Assembly: GCA_002394685.1 (NCBI GenBank)
Contig: DGUP01000063.1
Location: forward strand, 62,001-126,000
DNA: 64,000 nt
Reading direction: 5' to 3'
From: Treponema sp. UBA4307
GTDB lineage: Bacteria > Spirochaetota > Spirochaetia > Treponematales > Treponemataceae
The notes under the pieces were generated by a model that saw only the letters and a list, made by a program, of their open reading frames with translations, did no database searches and was not told the origin of the DNA. The position numbers and the translations under genes are program-made. Positions within the stretch are counted from its first letter, which is position 1. Every line of letters begins with the position of its first letter. Positions 34,508 through 42,328 of this stretch are shown here, one piece after another.

Positions 34508-35932
34508 TTATTCTCCCAGAATTGCTTTTTCCAGTCTGGCTACAGTTTCTGCAATAAGTTCTTTTTTTAAACCGGAATAGTTAATTATAAAAGTTAAGGG
34601 CAGTTTTTTTCTTTCATTTGTGTAGTAATAATCAGTTAAAAGTGGAATTCTGATTTTTTCCTTTGAAAGGTTTGCAAGGATTTTTTCTGAATCGAGGGGA
34701 TTTTTCTGGATTTCAAGGAGAAAGTGCAGGCCGGCTTCTTCTTCATGTATTTTACAAACTGATGAAATTCTGCTTTTATTCAGGCAGGTAATTAATTCGT
34801 TGCGAATTGAGCGGTAGTAATTTTTCATTTTGATGATGTGTTTTGAATAGAGTCCTTCTTCAATGAATTTTGCCAGGGTGTATTGTTCAAAGACAGATAC
34901 CTGACAGGAATAAAATGAAAAGTTTTTTTCAAATTTTTCCAGCAGCTGAGGCGGCAATATCATGTAGGAAATGCGAATGGATGGGGAAAGTGTTTTTGAA
35001 AAAGTATTCATATAAATCACTTTGGAATTTTTATCCATGGCATAAAGTGAAGCGATGGGTTTTGAATTAAAACGGAATTCGCTGTCATAATCATCTTCAA
35101 GTATATAGTGTTCTTTTTTCAGGGAAGCCCAGTTTAATATGCTGATACGTCTTTTTATGGACATTACCTTTCCTGTAGGAAAATGATGGGAAGGGGTTAG
35201 ATGGACAATTTCTGCATTTGATTTTTCCAGAAGACTGATTTTAAGCCCTTCATCATCTATTTTTATAGGAATGGATTTTGCTCCGTTTAATTCAAATAGT
35301 CTGCTGATTTTTTTGTAGCCTGGATTTTCAACAGCATAAATTTTATCCCGACCTAAGAGAGCTGTCAGAATCTGGCAGAGAGTTTCAGTTCCTGCTCCTA
35401 TAATTATCTGCTCCGGATTTACTTTCATGTTTTTGAATTCTTCAAGATAAAAGGCAATTTGTTTTCTTAGCTCAAGTGTTCCTTTTGCAGCTGGTCGTGA
35501 AAGCAAAGACTGATCTTCTGTATTTAATACCTGTCGTAATGTATGAGCCCAGAGACGAAAAGGAAATTTTTTTGTCCAGGAAGAATTGTTGTAAAAATCT
35601 GCAAACCATTCATCGGATATTTTTTCATTACTGCTGCTGATTATCTTTTTTCCCTGGCTTCTACTTTTATTTGACAGATTTAATTCCTTTTCTAAATCTG
35701 TAACGAAATATCCTTTTTTTTCAATCGAAAAAACATAACCTTCTCCAATAAGACGGTCGTAGGAATTTTGCACGGTGATTGTACTTACATTTAAATGCTG
35801 TGCTAAAGATCTTTTTGATGGAAGTTTTTGATTTGCCTTTAATTCGCCCTGAAGAATTTTATTTCTTATTTCATCATAGATTCCTTCTGCAAGGCCTTTG
35901 TTTCTTAAGGTTTCAAAGTTGATTGTTATCAT
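34508..35932 (-). CDS. pdxR: PdxR/MocR-type regulator (GntR helix plus aminotransferase domain)
   Basis: The 474-residue protein has a GntR winged helix at residues 12-80 (KLPSKRSLAQHLNVSTITVQNSYDRL) and a fold-type I aminotransferase domain from about 120 to the end. The likely PLP-binding lysine is in NTFSKTLSPSIR, and the LEDDYDSEFRF segment is typical. MocR/PdxR proteins sense pyridoxal phosphate and control vitamin B6 genes. Here it is divergent from a pyridoxal-kinase gene, with a large inverted repeat between them, so control of that kinase is likely. No ribosome site precedes its ATG; the operator box begins directly upstream. Confidence 0.9.
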   Translation of the reverse strand: MITINFETLRNKGLAEGIYDEIRNKILQGELKANQKLPSKRSLAQHLNVSTITVQNSYDRLIGEGYVFSIEKKGYFVTDLEKELNLSNKSRSQGKKIISSSNEKISDEWFADFYNNSSWTKKFPFRLWAHTLRQVLNTEDQSLLSRPAAKGTLELRKQIAFYLEEFKNMKVNPEQIIIGAGTETLCQILTALLGRDKIYAVENPGYKKISRLFELNGAKSIPIKIDDEGLKISLLEKSNAEIVHLTPSHHFPTGKVMSIKRRISILNWASLKKEHYILEDDYDSEFRFNSKPIASLYAMDKNSKVIYMNTFSKTLSPSIRISYMILPPQLLEKFEKNFSFYSCQVSVFEQYTLAKFIEEGLYSKHIIKMKNYYRSIRNELITCLNKSRISSVCKIHEEEAGLHFLLEIQKNPLDSEKILANLSKEKIRIPLLTDYYYTNERKKLPLTFIINYSGLKKELIAETVARLEKAILGE

Positions 35933-35987
35933 ATATCTGATATTATCAAAAAATATAAAAAATGGGTATATTAATAATATCAGATAT
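35933..35987. promoter_or_regulatory. putative PdxR operator: two palindromic boxes
   Basis: ATATCTGATATTAT (35933-35946) is repeated in perfect inverse as ATAATATCAGATAT (35974-35987). Each arm contains an 11-base palindrome (ATATC-T-GATAT). The box centres are 44 bases apart, about four helical turns. They span the divergent pdxR / kinase promoter region. Confidence 0.75.
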
Positions 35988-36022
35988 GATGTAAGGTCAA
36001 AAAAAACAAAAGAGGTAGCTTT

Positions 36023-36859
36023 ATGGATAAAAGACTTTTAACAATTCAGGATATTTCATGCGTAGGACAATGTTCTTTAACTGTTGCTCTTCCGGTAATT
36101 TCTGCCTGTGGAATTGAAACTGCTGTATTACCAAGTTCAGTTCTTTCCAATCATACTGCAAAAGGTTTCAGCGGATGGACTTTCCGTGATTTAACTGAAG
36201 ATATGAGTCCAATCCTTGAACGCTGGAAAACAGAAAAAATAACATTTGATGCATTTTATACCGGTTATGTAAGCAAGGCTCAAATTCCATACATTCTTAA
36301 AATAATGAAGGAGACAGCAAGGGAAGGGGCTGTAAAAATTGTAGATCCTGTTATGGCAGATAATGGTAAACTTTATGCAGGATTTGATACGGATTTCCCT
36401 GAAGAAATGAAAAAATTATGTAGTGCCGCAGATGTAATTATGCCTAACATTACAGAAGCTTCTCTGCTTTTAAATAAAGAATACAAGGCAGATAATTATG
36501 ATCAGTCCTATGTGGAAGATTTGCTGAAAGGTCTTTATTCTCTTGGACCACAAAATGTAATTTTAACAGGCGTTTCTTTTGAAAATTCCAGACTTGGTAT
36601 TGCCTGCTATGACGGCAAAAAAATTGATTATTACTTTAGTGAAAGAATTCCTGTTTCAATGCATGGTACGGGTGATGCATTTGCTTCTGCCTGTGCAGGT
36701 GCTCTTTTGAGGGGTAAATCACTTTTCCAGGCTGCCTCAATTGCTGCAGATTTCGTTCTGGAAAGCATTAAAAATACTGTAAACGATAAAGATCACTGGT
36801 ATGGAGTAAAATTTGAAAAGGCTCTTCCTTATCTGATTTATCGTTTAGGACAGAATTGA
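36023..36859 (+). CDS. pyridoxal/pyridoxamine kinase
   Basis: A 278-residue ribokinase-superfamily enzyme that phosphorylates vitamin B6. The start QDISCVGQCSLTVALPVIS and the segments SVLSNHTA and TGYVSKAQI are characteristic of PdxK/PdxY. The active-site motif is HGTGDAFASA, whose Asp is the catalytic base, and VDPVMADNG lies near residue 113. An AGAGGTAG ribosome site precedes the ATG. It is divergent from a PdxR-like regulator across a two-box operator, giving a self-contained B6 salvage unit. Confidence 0.9.
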   Translation: MDKRLLTIQDISCVGQCSLTVALPVISACGIETAVLPSSVLSNHTAKGFSGWTFRDLTEDMSPILERWKTEKITFDAFYTGYVSKAQIPYILKIMKETAREGAVKIVDPVMADNGKLYAGFDTDFPEEMKKLCSAADVIMPNITEASLLLNKEYKADNYDQSYVEDLLKGLYSLGPQNVILTGVSFENSRLGIACYDGKKIDYYFSERIPVSMHGTGDAFASACAGALLRGKSLFQAASIAADFVLESIKNTVNDKDHWYGVKFEKALPYLIYRLGQN

Positions 36860-36905
36860 TAAGCCTCCTTGCAAATATTCTACTATTAAAGTAAAATGTG
36901 TTGTT

Positions 36906-37268
36906 ATGTTTGAAGCAAAAGAATCAATTCAGTTTGATGCTGACGAAGAAGATTATGACACAGTAATTGCCAATGATATTATTTTTACAGGAACTGTCCG
37001 CTTTTCAAAGCCTTTGATGATTAAGGGCAAGATAAGCGGAAAAATTGATGCAACCAGCGACCTTTATGTTGATCAGGGGTCTGTTGTAACCGCTGATATT
37101 GTTGCAGAAAGAGTTCTTGTAAAGGGTGTAGTTAATGGCAACATTAACGGACGTAAACTGGTTTATGTAGCGTCTGTAGGTTCTGTAAACGGAGATATCA
37201 TTGCGCCCCAGGTTGTTCTTGAACCTGGTTCAAACTTCTCTGGCAAATGTCAGATGGTTGTGCAGTAA
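36906..37268 (+). CDS. bactofilin
   Basis: A 120-residue bactofilin (polymer-forming cytoskeletal protein). The core of repeated short beta-strands (GTVRFSKPLMIKGKISGKID, then VLVKGVVNGNINGRKLV) builds a right-handed beta-helix that polymerises without nucleotide. A short acidic N-terminal tail precedes it. Bactofilins direct local cell-wall growth and, in spirochaetes and related bacteria, cell shape. It lies 21 bases before a secreted TPR protein. Confidence 0.9.
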   Translation: MFEAKESIQFDADEEDYDTVIANDIIFTGTVRFSKPLMIKGKISGKIDATSDLYVDQGSVVTADIVAERVLVKGVVNGNINGRKLVYVASVGSVNGDIIAPQVVLEPGSNFSGKCQMVVQ

Positions 37269-37289
37269 TTCTTTTAGAGGGGCTTAAAT

Positions 37290-37934
37290 ATGAAACTTAA
37301 TTTACTTAATGGTTTTGCAAAAAAAGCAGTTTTTCTTATAACAGTTTTATCACTTTCAGCACTTGCATTTGGACAGGATCGTCCTGATGCACTTAAAATG
37401 CTTAACGAAGGTAAATACGCAGAATCAATCAGAATCTGTGAGATGGAACTTCAGGAAAATCCAAATAACCTTGATTCATATACAGTACTTTGCTGGGCTC
37501 TTGTAGCTAACGGTCAATATGCAGAAGCTGAAACCCGTGCTACTCAGGGCCGCCGTGTAGGACCAAACGACAACCGTCTTATTGAAGTCCTGGGAGAAGC
37601 AAAATATTATCTTGGTAAAAATGATGAAGCAATGAACCTTTTTGAACGTTATGTTTCAAATGTTCAGCAGAATGCAAGCCGTCTTGGAAAGGTATACTGG
37701 CTCATGGGTGAAATCTACATTCGTGAATCTAAATATGAACATGCAGACATTTCTCTTTCAATGGCAGTTCGTATTGATACCAACCGTGATGACTGGTGGA
37801 CTCGCCTGGGCTATGCCCGTGAACAGATTGGTGACTATTCAAGTGCAATTGCTGCTTACGACAGAGCTCTCGCATTAAATTCAACTTTATCAGATGCTTT
37901 GAATGGTAAAGTCCGCTGTCAGCAGCACTTATAA
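37290..37934 (+). CDS. secreted TPR protein
   Basis: A 214-residue protein with a signal peptide (about residues 1-28, ending LAFGQ) and four to five tetratricopeptide repeats, for example EGKYAESIRICEMELQENPNN and IGDYSSAIAAYDRALALNS. TPR solenoids bind other proteins. It follows bactofilin closely on the same strand, so a shared role in envelope organisation is possible but unproven. Confidence 0.8.
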   Translation: MKLNLLNGFAKKAVFLITVLSLSALAFGQDRPDALKMLNEGKYAESIRICEMELQENPNNLDSYTVLCWALVANGQYAEAETRATQGRRVGPNDNRLIEVLGEAKYYLGKNDEAMNLFERYVSNVQQNASRLGKVYWLMGEIYIRESKYEHADISLSMAVRIDTNRDDWWTRLGYAREQIGDYSSAIAAYDRALALNSTLSDALNGKVRCQQHL

Positions 37935-37957
37935 TTTTGTAATATAAACAAAATAAA

Positions 37958-39445
37958 ATGCCTGGCAATATAATTCATTTCGATACTTTGGGGTGCCGTC
38001 TGAATCAGGATGAAACTGAAGGTGCCGCCAGAGTATTTTCATTAAATGGATTTCAGTGTGATCTGGAATCTACAACTGGAAAAACTCCCGTTAATAATCA
38101 AGTAATTCTCTCTGTTATAAATACCTGTACTGTTACTTCAAAGGCAGAACAGAAGGCAAGACGAATTATCAGGCTTATGCTTGAAAAATATCCGGAAAGC
38201 CTGGTTCTTGTAACAGGCTGCTATGCTGAACTTGATAAAGAAGAAATAACAGGTATTTGTCCTGAAAGAATAGTCATTTTACCGGGAACAAAAAAATTCA
38301 TATTATCCCTGATTCCGGCAAATATTAAAAATGGAATATTTAACAGCGAACAAAAAAGCGGTACGATTCTATCTTTAAAAAAACTCGATGATTTTATTCA
38401 GAAAAATATGAAATCAATTGAGGAAAGTCGTTTGCTAAATAAAAAAGCTCTTGTACTGAATAATTTTACTCTTTATACTCCTGTTTTCGAAAAACATTCT
38501 CGTCCTTCAATAAAAATACAGGATGGATGTAATAACGCGTGTACTTTCTGCCGTATTCATCTTGCAAGAGGAAAATCTGTTTCTCTTGAAGTAGAAAAAG
38601 TTCTTGAAAGAGTCAGGGAACTGGAAGCTGCAGGGGCAGGGGAAGTTGTTTTTACCGGTGTCAATTTAAGCCAGTATGCAGGAAAAAAATCTACGGGACA
38701 AATATTTGATTTTGCAGATCTGCTTTCTTTTTTGATTGAAAATACAAAATTCATTCATTTTAGAATTTCAAGTTTTTATCCACAGCATGTAAATGAAAAA
38801 TTGTGTCAGGTACTGGTTTCTCCAAGAGTGCAGCCTTTTTTTCATTTAAGTGTTCAAAGTGGAAGTGACAATATTCTTAAATTAATGAACAGGCCTTATA
38901 ATGCACAGACTGTAATAGATGCTGTAAAACTTCTGCGGATTGCTAAAAAAAATCCTTTTATAAGCTGTGATATTATTACAGGATTTCCTGGAGAAAGTGA
39001 AGATGATTTTAATCTTACAAAAGAACTTTGTACGGAATGTAGATTTGCCTGGATACATGCATTTCCTTTTTCTCCAAGAAAGGGGACTGCTGCTTACAAT
39101 ATGAAGCCTCAAATTCCGGAAAGAATAAAAGATGAAAGAGTTAAGTGGCTGTTTGAAAATGCTATTCAAAATAAAGTTGAATACATTGAACGGTATAAGG
39201 ATGAAGTTCTTTTTGCAGTTACAGAAAATTCAAGAAGTCTTCGTCTACATAATTCGGATGGCATTCAAAATGATAATTATCAGAATTACGTAAACTGCGT
39301 AACTGAAAATTTTATACACGTTCAGATTCCTACAGACAAAAAGTTTTCCAGCGGAGAAAATGTCAAAATCAGGATAAAAAAAGCTCTTGAAGAAAAAATC
39401 CGCCAGGGAAGCGAAGTGGAAGCTGAAGGAGAGTTTGTTTTATAA
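37958..39445 (+). CDS. mtaB: tRNA threonylcarbamoyladenosine methylthiotransferase MtaB
   Basis: A radical-SAM methylthiotransferase that makes ms2t6A37 in tRNA. The N-terminal UPF0004 domain carries FDTLGCRLNQDETEG and the other two cysteines (NTCTVT, TGCYAE). The radical-SAM cluster is CNNACTFC near residue 190. The C-terminal TRAM-like part is present. LGCRLN favours MtaB over MiaB. At 495 residues it is longer than usual (about 430-450); an insertion of about 50 residues lies between the two iron-sulfur domains (around 120-170). Confidence 0.9.
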   Translation: MPGNIIHFDTLGCRLNQDETEGAARVFSLNGFQCDLESTTGKTPVNNQVILSVINTCTVTSKAEQKARRIIRLMLEKYPESLVLVTGCYAELDKEEITGICPERIVILPGTKKFILSLIPANIKNGIFNSEQKSGTILSLKKLDDFIQKNMKSIEESRLLNKKALVLNNFTLYTPVFEKHSRPSIKIQDGCNNACTFCRIHLARGKSVSLEVEKVLERVRELEAAGAGEVVFTGVNLSQYAGKKSTGQIFDFADLLSFLIENTKFIHFRISSFYPQHVNEKLCQVLVSPRVQPFFHLSVQSGSDNILKLMNRPYNAQTVIDAVKLLRIAKKNPFISCDIITGFPGESEDDFNLTKELCTECRFAWIHAFPFSPRKGTAAYNMKPQIPERIKDERVKWLFENAIQNKVEYIERYKDEVLFAVTENSRSLRLHNSDGIQNDNYQNYVNCVTENFIHVQIPTDKKFSSGENVKIRIKKALEEKIRQGSEVEAEGEFVL

Positions 39446-39468
39446 ATAACATATTACGGGGAAAAAAT

Positions 39469-40116
39469 ATGTGGAAAAACATTAAGTTATCAATTTTATC
39501 TGGCATACTGATTTCCATTGGTGGTTCAGTTTATATGGCCAGTACAACAGCAGGAATTTCCTGGTTAGGTGCAATTCTCTTTACCGGAGGACTTTATGCA
39601 ATTTGTATTTATGGATTTAATCTTTATACAGGAAAAGTGGGATACCTTGCTGAAAAGTACAATGATGGAAGTTACTGGGGACTTGTTGGAATTACGTTGA
39701 TTTTTAATATTCTGACAACATTTGTTCTTGGAGTTCTGATTGGAAAACTCTTTCCTGCCGTAAGACAGGCTGCCCTTAAATCTTATGAAGCTAAACTGGC
39801 TGCTCCTTACTGGAAGGATCTGGTTTCTGGTATTTTCTGCGGAATGCTTATGTTCCTTGCTGTTGATACCTGGAAAGAAGGTCACAAACTTGGAATGTTT
39901 TTTTATGTTCCAATTTTTATTATAGCAGGATTTGACCACTCAATTGCTAATTCCTTTTACAATGGTGCAGCTCTTTCAGATGCAACATGGACATTAAATA
40001 ATCTTTACTTGATTTTGATTGTAATTCTTGGAAATGGAATCGGCGGTGTAATAATTCCTTTGTTAAAAAAGGACAGAAAGCCTAAGGATGAAGATCCTTC
40101 AAAATATATAATCTAA
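39469..40116 (+). CDS. compact formate/nitrite transporter family channel
   Basis: A 215-residue protein with six predicted membrane segments, matching the FNT family that passes formate, nitrite or similar anions. The TM5 motif GFDHSIANSFYNGA contains the central histidine of the pore, and GGLYAICIYGFNLYTGKVG is the TM2 motif. It is shorter than most FNT proteins (250-290), with trimmed termini and loops. A GGGG site lies 8 bases before the ATG. It is the last gene of its run; the substrate is not certain. Confidence 0.85.
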   Translation: MWKNIKLSILSGILISIGGSVYMASTTAGISWLGAILFTGGLYAICIYGFNLYTGKVGYLAEKYNDGSYWGLVGITLIFNILTTFVLGVLIGKLFPAVRQAALKSYEAKLAAPYWKDLVSGIFCGMLMFLAVDTWKEGHKLGMFFYVPIFIIAGFDHSIANSFYNGAALSDATWTLNNLYLILIVILGNGIGGVIIPLLKKDRKPKDEDPSKYII

Positions 40117-40229
40117 AATTCACACACTGTTTACAATCTGTAAATCCTGAGTAATCATAAGATATCAACAAAAAGTTTACAGAAATAGAGTGAGTGGCTT
40201 CTTAAAAAAACTTACAAAATTCTCCATAC

Positions 40230-40259
40230 AAAAAAAATGCACTCCCTGAAGTGCATTTT
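40230..40259 (-). terminator. terminator downstream of the GGGtGRT remnant
   Basis: AAAATGCACT and AGTGCATTTT form a perfect 10-bp stem with a 6-base loop; the minus strand continues with T. It would have terminated the decayed second GGGtGRT gene, and may also serve the convergent channel gene. Confidence 0.8.
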
Positions 40260-40276
40260 GCAGTTATAGAGTTAGA

Positions 40277-40312
40277 TTAGAAGCTGCCTGCTACTGCTAC
40301 AGTAGCATGTGC
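40277..40312 (-). pseudogene. remnant 3' end of a second GGGtGRT gene
   Basis: The minus strand encodes AHATVAVAGSF and a stop, nearly the same as the last residues and stop of the intact gene at 40367 (ACAVAVAGSF). Only these 12 codons remain, placed between two terminators, so a former tandem copy has been deleted. Confidence 0.7.
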
Positions 40313-40314
40313 AT

Positions 40315-40346
40315 AAAAAAAGCCCTGTCAAACCGACAAGGCTTTT
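40315..40346 (-). terminator. terminator of the GGGtGRT operon
   Basis: AAAAGCC.TGTC pairs with GACA.GGCTTTT with a 5-base loop and one mismatch; T-run on the minus strand. Confidence 0.8.
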
Positions 40347-40366
40347 GCATTACGCTAAATAACTTA

Positions 40367-41407
40367 TTAGAAACTTCCTGCTACAGCTACTGCACATGCT
40401 ACTGTGCAGCCTACCATTGGGTTGTTTCCCATACCCATGAAGCCCATCATTTCTACGTGTGCTGGAACTGAAGAAGAACCTGCAAACTGAGCATCTGAGT
40501 GCATACGACCTAATGTATCTGTAAAGCCGTAAGAAGCTGGACCTGCAGCCATGTTATCTGGATGGAGTGTACGACCTGTACCGCCACCTGATGCTACAGA
40601 GAAGTACTTCTTACCAGCAAGAAGTCTTTCCTTCTTGTAAGTACCTGCAACTGGGTGCTGGAAACGAGTTGGGTTTGTTGAGTTTCCTGTGATAGAAACA
40701 TCTACATCTTCGTGCCACATGATTGCAACACCTTCGCGAACATCGTCAGCACCGTAGCACTTAACGATAAGACGTTCAGGGTTGTTACCATAAGGAACTT
40801 CCTTTACAACTTTAAGAGCCTTGTCTGTTCCTTCACCGTTGAAATAATCAAACTGTGTCTGAACATATGTAAAGCCGTTAATACGAGAAATAATCTGTGC
40901 AGCATCTTTTCCAAGACCATTGAGGATAACGCGGAGCTTGTTCTTGCGAACTTTGTTTGCGTTAGCAGCAATTTTAATTGCACCTTCAGCAGCTGCAAAT
41001 GATTCGTGTCCTGCAAGGAAAGCAAAACACTGTGTTTCTTCAGAAAGAAGACGAGCACCAAGGTTTCCGTGTCCAAGACCTACTTTACGATCATCAGCTA
41101 CAGAACCTGGCAGACAGAATGCCTGAAGTCCCTTACCAATGTTTGCGGCAGCTGCAGAACCTGTCTTGTCGCCAGTTTTTTCAGCTTCCTTAATTGCAAT
41201 AGCAGAACCCAGTACGTAAGCCCACTTTGCATCTTCGAAACAAATCTGCTGTGTTGACTGACAGATTTCATATGGATCAAAACCACGTGACTTACAAAGA
41301 TCACGAGCCTGGTTTAATCCTTCTTCGCCTTCTGCGAAACCATATTCTTTGAGGGCCTTGTTTACCTGAGGGATACGGCCTTCATAATCTTCAAATAATG
41401 TTCCCAT
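40367..41407 (-). CDS. GGGtGRT-family protein of unknown function
   Basis: A 346-residue soluble protein with the family signature SGGGTGRTLHPDNMAAG near residue 278 and a Gly/Met-rich C-terminus (MGFMGMGNNPMVGCTVAC). The family is named only for this motif and, to my knowledge, has no assigned function. Two cysteines near the C-terminus and several others could bind a metal or an iron-sulfur cluster. The gene follows a NifU/IscU-like scaffold gene by 30 bases, a pairing I recall from other anaerobes. The base composition of the pair is richer in optimal codons than its surroundings, which suggests high expression. Confidence 0.85.
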   Translation of the reverse strand: MGTLFEDYEGRIPQVNKALKEYGFAEGEEGLNQARDLCKSRGFDPYEICQSTQQICFEDAKWAYVLGSAIAIKEAEKTGDKTGSAAAANIGKGLQAFCLPGSVADDRKVGLGHGNLGARLLSEETQCFAFLAGHESFAAAEGAIKIAANANKVRKNKLRVILNGLGKDAAQIISRINGFTYVQTQFDYFNGEGTDKALKVVKEVPYGNNPERLIVKCYGADDVREGVAIMWHEDVDVSITGNSTNPTRFQHPVAGTYKKERLLAGKKYFSVASGGGTGRTLHPDNMAAGPASYGFTDTLGRMHSDAQFAGSSSVPAHVEMMGFMGMGNNPMVGCTVACAVAVAGSF

Positions 41408-41437
41408 TTTAAGTTACCTCTTTGATTGTTATGTGAC

Positions 41438-42139
41438 TTACTCTTTGCGTGGGTCGATAAGTCTAACCATACCCTGATCTTCTGTTACACGACCATAGTG
41501 TGTACGAGCCTTTTCAATAGCTTCTTTTGGGTCTACACCTGCTTTAAGTGCATCCATGAGCTTACCAAAGTTGATACAGTTGTAACCGATAATCTGATTG
41601 TCCTTATCGATTGCACATGATTCAACATAACCTTCTGTCATTTCAAGATAGCGAGGTCCTGTCTTGCGTGTAGCAAACATTGTACCAACCTGTGAACGGA
41701 GGTTCTTTCCAAGATCTTCCAGAGAAGCACCAACTTTAAGACCGTTCTTAGAGTATGCAGACTGTGTACGGCCGTAAACAATCTGGAGGAAGAGTTCGCG
41801 CATAGCTGTGTTGATTGCATCGCAAACAAGGTCAGTATTCAAAGCTTCAAGTAATGTTTTTCCGATAAGAATTTCAGAAGCCATAGCAGCTGAGTGAGTC
41901 ATACCAGAACAACCAATTGTTTCAACAAGAGCTTCTTCAATAACACCGTTCTTAACGTTAAGAGAAAGCTTACATGCACCCTGCTGTGGAGCACACCAGC
42001 CGATACCATGTGTAAATCCAGAAATGTCTTCAATGTTCTTTACCTGTTTCCATTCTCCTTCTTCAGGGATAGGAGCAGGTCCGTGATATGCGCCTTTAGC
42101 TAAAGGACACATATGTTCTACTTCTGCTGTGTAGATCAT
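41438..42139 (-). CDS. NifU/IscU-like iron-sulfur scaffold protein
   Basis: The 233-residue protein has the NifU_N fold: GWCAPQQGACKLSL, then ETIGCSGMTHSAAMASEIL and GKTLLEAL, which correspond to the first two ligand regions of IscU. The third IscU ligand region (HCS) is not clear. It has a C-terminal extension of about 80 residues (YVESCAIDKDNQIIGYNCINFGK) with further cysteines, not found in IscU. It is cotranscribed with the GGGtGRT gene. No IscS, SUF or other assembly gene lies nearby, so it is probably not the general scaffold but a dedicated partner of GGGtGRT. Confidence 0.85.
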   Translation of the reverse strand: MIYTAEVEHMCPLAKGAYHGPAPIPEEGEWKQVKNIEDISGFTHGIGWCAPQQGACKLSLNVKNGVIEEALVETIGCSGMTHSAAMASEILIGKTLLEALNTDLVCDAINTAMRELFLQIVYGRTQSAYSKNGLKVGASLEDLGKNLRSQVGTMFATRKTGPRYLEMTEGYVESCAIDKDNQIIGYNCINFGKLMDALKAGVDPKEAIEKARTHYGRVTEDQGMVRLIDPRKE

Positions 42140-42146
42140 ACCTTTA

Positions 42147-42165
42147 CCTCGAAATTTGTATTATA
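42147..42165 (-). promoter_or_regulatory. -10 box and ribosome site of the NifU-like / GGGtGRT operon
   Basis: On the minus strand TATAAT (42160-42165) and GAGG (42147-42150) precede the ATG at 42139. No good -35 box is seen at 17 bases, so an activator may be needed. Confidence 0.45.
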
Positions 42166-42251
42166 GAGTTAAATCGATATCAGTATTGCATTTTAAAACT
42201 GAAATCAACTTTTAGATAATAGCATAAAGAAAAAATGTCTACAATAAAAAG

Positions 42252-42302
42252 AGGCCTTTATTGAAACGAATTAGTATATGCTAACCCGCTTCAATAAGGC
42301 CT
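42252..42302 (-). terminator. terminator of the phosphatase operon
   Basis: AGGCCTTTATTGAAACG and CGCTTCAATAAGGCCT form a long stem with one bulge; the minus strand continues CTTTTTATT. Confidence 0.85.
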
Positions 42303-42328
42303 TAATTCAAGGTTTTTATGCCTTTAAA

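Noticed and set aside
40712..41257. Plus-strand frames opposite the GGGtGRT gene
   Set aside because: They mirror a well-supported gene on the other strand and have no ribosome sites.
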